A DNA stretch of 10,335 nucleotides from Psychroflexus sp. Lineage in GTDB: Bacteria; Bacteroidota; Bacteroidia; Flavobacteriales; Flavobacteriaceae. The translations under genes were made by a program, and so were the position numbers. Where the stretch lies: the NCBI GenBank assembly GCA_003565575.1, contig PXBV01000269.1, positions 1 through 10,335 of the forward strand, in the 5' to 3' direction. Of the stretch, positions 7,203 through 10,335 are shown piece by piece. Each line of letters opens with the position of its first letter. Position 1 is the stretch's first letter. The notes beneath the pieces were generated by a model, which saw only the letters and a list, made by a program, of their open reading frames with translations, was not told the origin of the DNA and made no database searches.

Positions 7203-7224
7203 TCAATTGAAAGCTTTCAATTGA
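7203..7224. promoter_or_regulatory. Perfect 22-bp palindrome upstream of the metalloprotease: candidate operator
   Basis: The half-site TCAATTGAAAG is followed immediately by its exact reverse complement CTTTCAATTGA, with no spacer. It starts 20 bases upstream of the metalloprotease ATG and lies about 12-33 bases downstream of the start site predicted from the box at 7243-7250, a typical repressor position. Because the dyad has no loop, a protein-binding site seems more likely than an RNA hairpin, although a 9-bp stem with an AGCT loop could form. The TTGAAAGCTTTCAA core resembles LacI-family operators in general form but lacks their usual central CG. No regulator gene is in the window. Confidence 0.6.
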
Positions 7225-7242
7225 AACTAAAGATAAGACCAG

Positions 7243-7250
7243 CAAAATTA
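7243..7250 (-). promoter_or_regulatory. Candidate -7 box (TAATTTTG) of the metalloprotease promoter
   Basis: On the minus strand TAATTTTG matches TAnnTTTG exactly. The region about 20 bases upstream is T-rich (the T-run of the preceding terminator) but has no clean TTG, so the -33 element is weak. Predicted initiation near 7236 would give a leader of about 50 bases that contains the 22-bp palindrome. Confidence 0.5.
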
Positions 7251-7272
7251 TAAATAGTTAAATTTTGAATAT

Positions 7273-7300
7273 AAAAAAGCCCTGTTTCTACAGAGCTTTT
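7273..7300 (-). terminator. Intrinsic terminator of the YeeE/YedE operon
   Basis: On the minus strand AAAAGCTCTGT (7300-7290) pairs with ACAGGGCTTTT (7285-7275) with one A:C mismatch and a four-base loop, and the T-run extends to 7273. It lies 23 bases past the stop codon of the smaller YeeE/YedE gene and separates that operon from the metalloprotease. Confidence 0.87.
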
Positions 7301-7323
7301 CTGATATTAAATAAGGATTGTAA

Positions 7324-7737
7324 TTAATGTGGTAATTTATGCCTCACAACTCCATATAAGAATGTTCCCACTAAAGCGCCAAAAATTACTAACAATATAG
7401 ATCCAAATCCAGCTCCAGCAAGGACATACATAGGCCCTGGACAAGCTCCAGCAAGTGCCCATCCTAAGCCAAAAAGAATACCGCCGACTAAATAGCGAGG
7501 CACGCTCATAGCTTTAGGTTTAAGTTGCATTTCTTGCCCCCCAAGTGCTTTTAATTTTTTGCGTTTAATAATTTGTACACCTATAACGCCTATAGCTAAA
7601 GCAGAACCAATGATGCCATACATATGGAAAGCTCCAAACTCAAACATTTCATAAATTCTAAACCATGATGCTGCTTCAGATTTATACATTACAATTCCAA
7701 AAAACACACCTATAACTAAGTAAACTAGAGTTTTCAT
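7324..7737 (-). CDS. YeeE/YedE family half-transporter, small subunit (DUF6691 type)
   Basis: The 137-residue integral membrane protein has about four hydrophobic segments (roughly 2-18, 38-56, 82-98 and 105-130), separated by a basic loop (58-76). The signature is GWALAGACPGPMYVLAGAG, with Cys99 in the conserved ACPGP motif. This is the short C-terminal-like half of the YeeE/YedE sulfur transport family, whose full-length members such as TsuA import thiosulfate across the inner membrane using conserved cysteines. It starts two bases after the stop of the larger half (7740-8294), so the two are surely co-transcribed and probably form one transporter. The substrate (thiosulfate or another reduced sulfur compound) is inferred from the family. 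ATG 7735-7737 is the natural start and gives a normal length. The operon ends in the terminator at 7273-7300. Confidence 0.9.
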   Translation of the reverse strand: MKTLVYLVIGVFFGIVMYKSEAASWFRIYEMFEFGAFHMYGIIGSALAIGVIGVQIIKRKKLKALGGQEMQLKPKAMSVPRYLVGGILFGLGWALAGACPGPMYVLAGAGFGSILLVIFGALVGTFLYGVVRHKLPH

Positions 7738-7739
7738 AT

Positions 7740-8294
7740 TTAAAAAATTAAGGGATAAATAAAATTAATCATGACTAAGCCTCCAATAAAGAAGCCTATC
7801 ACAGCTATTAAAGAGGGTAGTTGAAGATTACTCAAACCAGAAATGGCGTGCCCTGATGTACAACCTCCAGCATATCTAGCACCAAATCCTACAAAGAAGC
7901 CACCTATCAATAGAATTGCTAAAATTTTGGGATCGCTAAGGCTCTCTGTGCCAAAAATTTCAGTGGGTAAATAAGCATCACCAGTACTTGTAATCCCGTA
8001 AGTTTCAAGTTTTGTTGCGATTTCTGGATTGATTTCAACGGTATTATCAGACAAATAATTAGCTGACAGAAACCCTCCGATAATAGCTCCAAGAACAACT
8101 ATCAAGTTCCAACGTTCTTTTTTCCAATCAAATTTAAAAAAGTCTGATGCTTTGCCAGCACCACCAATTGAACAAGCAGTTCTAAGGTTGGAAGACATGC
8201 CAAACTGCTTTCCAACAAAAAGCAAAACGAACATCACTAACGCAATAAGTGGCCCAGAAACGTACCAAGGCCAAGGATCTTTAATCCATTCCAT
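7740..8294 (-). CDS. YeeE/YedE family half-transporter, large subunit
   Basis: The 184-residue membrane protein begins MEWIKDPWPWYVSGPLIAL, the usual family start, so ATG 8292-8294 is chosen; the frame is open upstream to a TTG at 8348 and has another ATG at 8324. Hydrophobic segments lie at about 11-28, 62-80, 124-140 and 160-182. Two signatures each hold a conserved cysteine: RTACSIGGAG (Cys41) and YAGGCTSGHAISG (Cys145). These resemble the Cys-containing pore motifs of the thiosulfate transporter TsuA/YeeE. With Cys99 of its neighbour the pair offers three conserved cysteines, the number found in full-length TsuA. It likely takes up thiosulfate or a related sulfur compound as a heteromer with the product of 7324-7737. 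Genes often found beside such pairs (MBL-fold persulfide dioxygenase, rhodanese, TusA, Crp/Fnr regulator) are not in this window. Expression may depend on the dyad at 8342-8355. Confidence 0.9.
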   Translation of the reverse strand: MEWIKDPWPWYVSGPLIALVMFVLLFVGKQFGMSSNLRTACSIGGAGKASDFFKFDWKKERWNLIVVLGAIIGGFLSANYLSDNTVEINPEIATKLETYGITSTGDAYLPTEIFGTESLSDPKILAILLIGGFFVGFGARYAGGCTSGHAISGLSNLQLPSLIAVIGFFIGGLVMINFIYPLIF

Positions 8295-8311
8295 AAATAA
8301 AAATTTTATTG

Positions 8312-8319
8312 CAAAGTAA
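8312..8319 (-). promoter_or_regulatory. Possible -7 box (TTACTTTG) of the YeeE/YedE operon
   Basis: On the minus strand TTACTTTG differs from TAnnTTTG at one position. It has no recognisable -33 partner, which would suit an activator-dependent promoter. Initiation would fall near 8305, about 11 bases before the ATG, and would place the GTAAC-N4-GTTAC dyad about 43 bases upstream of the start site. Support is only by position and partial match. Confidence 0.3.
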
Positions 8320-8341
8320 ACCATTATATCCAAATTGAATT

Positions 8342-8355
8342 GTAACAATAGTTAC
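8342..8355. promoter_or_regulatory. GTAAC-N4-GTTAC dyad, candidate Crp/Fnr-family binding site
   Basis: Perfect 5-base arms (GTAAC at 8342-8346, GTTAC at 8351-8355) flank a 4-base spacer, the 5-4-5 layout of Fnr-type sites. It lies in the divergent region between the YeeE/YedE operon and the beta-barrel gene. It is centred about -43 from the proposed start of the former (class II activator distance) and about -35 from the proposed start of the latter. Genes for Crp/Fnr regulators often accompany YeeE/YedE clusters in Flavobacteriia, but none is visible here. Confidence 0.45.
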
Positions 8356-8369
8356 TCATTTAGTTTGGT

Positions 8370-8377
8370 TAAATTTG
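8370..8377 (+). promoter_or_regulatory. Candidate -7 box (TAAATTTG) for the beta-barrel protein gene
   Basis: TAAATTTG matches TAnnTTTG exactly, 54 bases before the ATG at 8432. No good TTG lies at the expected distance upstream; the Crp/Fnr-like dyad occupies that region instead. Initiation would be near 8384. Confidence 0.45.
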
Positions 8378-8386
8378 AATTAATCT

Positions 8387-8398
8387 AGTTCTAGAACT
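8387..8398. repeat. 12-bp perfect palindrome AGTTCTAGAACT in the leader of the beta-barrel gene
   Basis: AGTTCT is followed directly by its reverse complement AGAACT. It lies just after the predicted transcription start and could be a small operator, but a 12-bp palindrome in A/T-rich DNA can arise by chance. Confidence 0.3.
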
Positions 8399-8431
8399 CT
8401 TTAAAAAGCCTAATTTTATAAAAAAATTACA

Positions 8432-9085
8432 ATGAAACTTAAATATATAACTTCAATAATTCTCTGCTTTGGGTTTTGGTTAACCGCAAATGCTCAACAA
8501 GAATATTATGAATATGGGTTTAAAGGTGGCGTTAATTTATCTACCATAACAGGTGATGTGTCTTCTGGTTATGAAACTAGAACATCCATGAATATTGGCG
8601 GTTATGGGCTTTACAAAATCCTTCCAAAATTAGGCATTCAAGCAGAACTTTTATATTCTGAACAAGGCTTTACTGATAGATTTGAAACTACAGAATTAAA
8701 TGAGGATGGGATGGAAATAGATGAAATTAAAAGCCTTACAAGAATGCAGTACATCAATGTACCTATCCTAGTGAGTTATAACCTTATTGAAGCTTTGTGG
8801 ATAGAAGGCGGGTTTCAATTGGGCTATCTTGTCAATGCGGAAGAAGAGCGTGAAGAACGTTTTATTAATGAAGCTCAACAACTTGTTAGCGAAACTCAAA
8901 GCATCGGACAGACCAACCGCTATGAACGCTTTGATTACGGACTCACTGGTGGTCTAAGATATAAACTGAGTCAAAACTTTATGGTGCAAGCAAGATATAC
9001 TCAGAGTCTAAACGATATAGACAAAGAACTGGGAGGAAGCCAATACAACAGTTTGTTTAGCTTTTCAGTGGGTTTTGTGTTTTAA
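8432..9085 (+). CDS. Outer-membrane beta-barrel protein, PorT-like family
   Basis: The 217-residue product has a signal peptide (hydrophobic 5-18, cleavage probably after ANA at residue 21, mature start QQEYYEYGF). The mature part shows alternating short amphipathic strands with the opening pattern GFKGGVNLSTITGD typical of the outer-membrane beta-barrel family OMP_b-brl_2 (PorT-like), and it ends in FSFSVGFVF with a terminal Phe as expected for Bam-dependent insertion. A charged stretch (about 130-155, Glu/Arg-rich) likely forms an external loop. About eight strands fit this length. The cargo or role is unknown; family members range from small porin-like proteins to assembly factors. ATG 8432 is the first Met of the signal peptide, and no Shine-Dalgarno is seen. 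The gene diverges from the YeeE/YedE operon and converges with bioA, with 41 bases between stop codons and no clear terminator there. Confidence 0.85.
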   Translation: MKLKYITSIILCFGFWLTANAQQEYYEYGFKGGVNLSTITGDVSSGYETRTSMNIGGYGLYKILPKLGIQAELLYSEQGFTDRFETTELNEDGMEIDEIKSLTRMQYINVPILVSYNLIEALWIEGGFQLGYLVNAEEEREERFINEAQQLVSETQSIGQTNRYERFDYGLTGGLRYKLSQNFMVQARYTQSLNDIDKELGGSQYNSLFSFSVGFVF

Positions 9086-9126
9086 CAGAAATAATTCTTT
9101 TGTTTAAATCTTTGATTCATAAAGGT

Positions 9127-10335
9127 TTATTTATTTTCTAAAGTCAACAAAAAATTATCCATTGTAGTATAGATCGTATTCAATTCCTTTTCAGTAATGA
9201 CATAAGGAGGCAAGATATAGATGGTTTTTCCTAAAGGCCTAAGAAAGACACCATTCTTCATAAAATAACTAAAAATCTTATCCCTTGCGCTCCCGTAACG
9301 TTCCATTTCAATATCCAAATCCATGGCCAAAATCACCCCTATTTGTCTCACCTCTTTAATCAAGTGATGCTTTCGAATTTTATCGGCAAACATTTGATTA
9401 AGACTCATAATATTCTTTATAGACTCTTGAATTTCCTGAGATTGAAGTAGTTCTATTCCCGCAATTGCTGCAGCACACGCTAAGGGATTCCCAGTATACG
9501 TATGTCCATGAAAAAGACCTTTGGACACCTCATCAGCATAAAAAGCCTTGTAAATTTTTTTGGTACAACTTGTAATTCCCATGCCAACCATTCCAGCAGA
9601 AAGGGCTTTACTCAAGCACATCACATCTGGCTGTTCTGAAAAATAATCTGAAGCAAAATGCTTACCTGTTTTCCCAAAACCTGTCATGACCTCATCGGCA
9701 ATGCAAATCACATCGTTTGCTTTACAAATTTTTAAAATGTCGTTCAATCCTTTTAGGTCATAAGTTTGCATGGCTGCCGCTCCTTGTACCAAAGGTTCAT
9801 AAATAAAACCAGCAATAGAATGTTCTTCCAAAATCGATTTCAACTGGGCGATAACTTCCTCATTATTGGTGCCGTCGGGTTTTGAAAGTCTCACTACTTT
9901 TATAAAATGATCCTCAAAAGCACCATTATACACCGATAATCCAGACACGGACATCGCTCCAAAGGTATCGCCATGAAAGCCATCTTGCAGCGAAAGCATC
10001 ACTTTTCTATCATTTCCAAGGTTATGATGGTACTGCAAAGCCATTTTAATACCGATTTCGGTCGCCGTAGAACCATTATCATTAAAGAACAATTTGTCTT
10101 GATTCTTCGGCAAAATCTCCATCAGTTTTTCAGACAACTCCACCGCAGGCTCGTGAGTAAACCCACTAAAAACCACTTGGTCCAGCGTCTCCAGCTGCGC
10201 TTTTACCTTTTTGATGATATGTGGATGGCAATGCCCATACATACTGGTGTACCAAGACGCAATGGCATCAATATAGGTTTTGCCAGACTCATCCTTAAGT
10301 ATAGCTCCTTTAGCCGACTTGATAGCCAAAAGCTC
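9127..10335 (-). CDS. bioA: Adenosylmethionine-8-amino-7-oxononanoate aminotransferase (partial, N-terminus beyond the window)
   Basis: This class III PLP aminotransferase makes 7,8-diaminononanoate from 8-amino-7-oxononanoate in biotin synthesis, using S-adenosylmethionine as amino donor in most members. About 403 residues are visible and the frame runs off the right edge (reading ELLAIKSAKG at the edge), so a TTG at 10329 is not the true start; roughly 25 N-terminal residues are missing. Counting from that TTG, SWYTSMYGHCHP (25-36) is the BioA-type substrate region, FFNDNGSTATE (81-91) binds the PLP phosphate, IADEVMTGFGKTG (210-222) has the cofactor Asp212, and CLSKALSAG carries the Schiff-base Lys241. 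GHTYTGNPLAC (275-285) is the conserved Thr loop, and RPLGKTIYILPPYVIT is the C-terminal hallmark. The SWY and HTYTGNP context favours BioA over acetylornithine or GABA aminotransferases. Other bio genes would lie outside the window. Codon use and motifs give no sign of damage. Confidence 0.92.
   Translation of the reverse strand, partial: ELLAIKSAKGAILKDESGKTYIDAIASWYTSMYGHCHPHIIKKVKAQLETLDQVVFSGFTHEPAVELSEKLMEILPKNQDKLFFNDNGSTATEIGIKMALQYHHNLGNDRKVMLSLQDGFHGDTFGAMSVSGLSVYNGAFEDHFIKVVRLSKPDGTNNEEVIAQLKSILEEHSIAGFIYEPLVQGAAAMQTYDLKGLNDILKICKANDVICIADEVMTGFGKTGKHFASDYFSEQPDVMCLSKALSAGMVGMGITSCTKKIYKAFYADEVSKGLFHGHTYTGNPLACAAAIAGIELLQSQEIQESIKNIMSLNQMFADKIRKHHLIKEVRQIGVILAMDLDIEMERYGSARDKIFSYFMKNGVFLRPLGKTIYILPPYVITEKELNTIYTTMDNFLLTLENK

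Noticed and set aside
9086..9126. Bidirectional terminator between the convergent beta-barrel and bioA genes
   Set aside because: Only weak A/T pairing with bulges (around AACAGAA and TTCTTTTGTT) can be drawn, without a G/C core or a clean T-run.
10327..10329. TTG as the bioA start codon
   Set aside because: The frame stays open to the window edge and the conserved BioA N-terminus (about 25 residues before this point) would be missing; it is a truncation by the window.

Overview
The window looks like chromosomal DNA of a member of the Bacteroidota, most likely a marine-type flavobacterium (Flavobacteriaceae). The evidence is low G+C with A/T-rich spacers, almost no Shine-Dalgarno sequences, several matches to the Bacteroidota -7 box TAnnTTTG, and a typical gene set: a short phenylalanine hydroxylase, a very large HExxH lipoprotein of the DUF5117/DUF5118 type, a split YeeE/YedE pair, a PorT-like beta-barrel and a BioA of the Bacteroidota type. 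I cannot name the genus.

Left part, + strand: bases 1-587 hold no intact gene. They contain the decayed 5' end of a twin-arginine Gfo/Idh/MocA-type oxidoreductase gene (stop in frame, frame lost after about 345), then non-coding DNA with a promoter-like box and a hairpin just before phenylalanine 4-hydroxylase (588-1322). A membrane-anchored class C beta-lactamase-fold serine hydrolase (1449-2666) and a secreted protein with a very Ser/Arg/Thr-rich tail (2821-3894) follow. A strong terminator (3908-3945) closes this block.

Middle part, - strand: a small conserved flavobacterial lipoprotein of unknown function (3973-4608) and an 829-residue zinc metalloprotease lipoprotein (4694-7183), separated by a good minus-strand terminator. 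The protease has an exact -7 box upstream and, between that and its start codon, a perfect 22-bp palindrome. A further terminator (7273-7300) isolates it from the YeeE/YedE operon.

Right part: a two-gene minus-strand operon (7324-8294) encodes the two halves of a YeeE/YedE-type sulfur-compound transporter. It is divergent from a secreted outer-membrane beta-barrel protein (8432-9085). The shared intergenic region has a GTAAC-N4-GTTAC dyad with the geometry of a Crp/Fnr-family site. The window ends inside a minus-strand bioA (9127-10335), which lacks its N-terminus only because of the window edge.

The genes do not form one pathway; this is mostly ordinary chromosome. I saw no tRNA, rRNA, CRISPR, transposase or phage gene and found no convincing new multi-gene system. 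The best leads are regulatory (the 22-bp palindrome, the Crp/Fnr-like dyad and the leader hairpin of the hydroxylase), plus the Arg/Ser-rich secreted protein and the cysteine layout of the split transporter.
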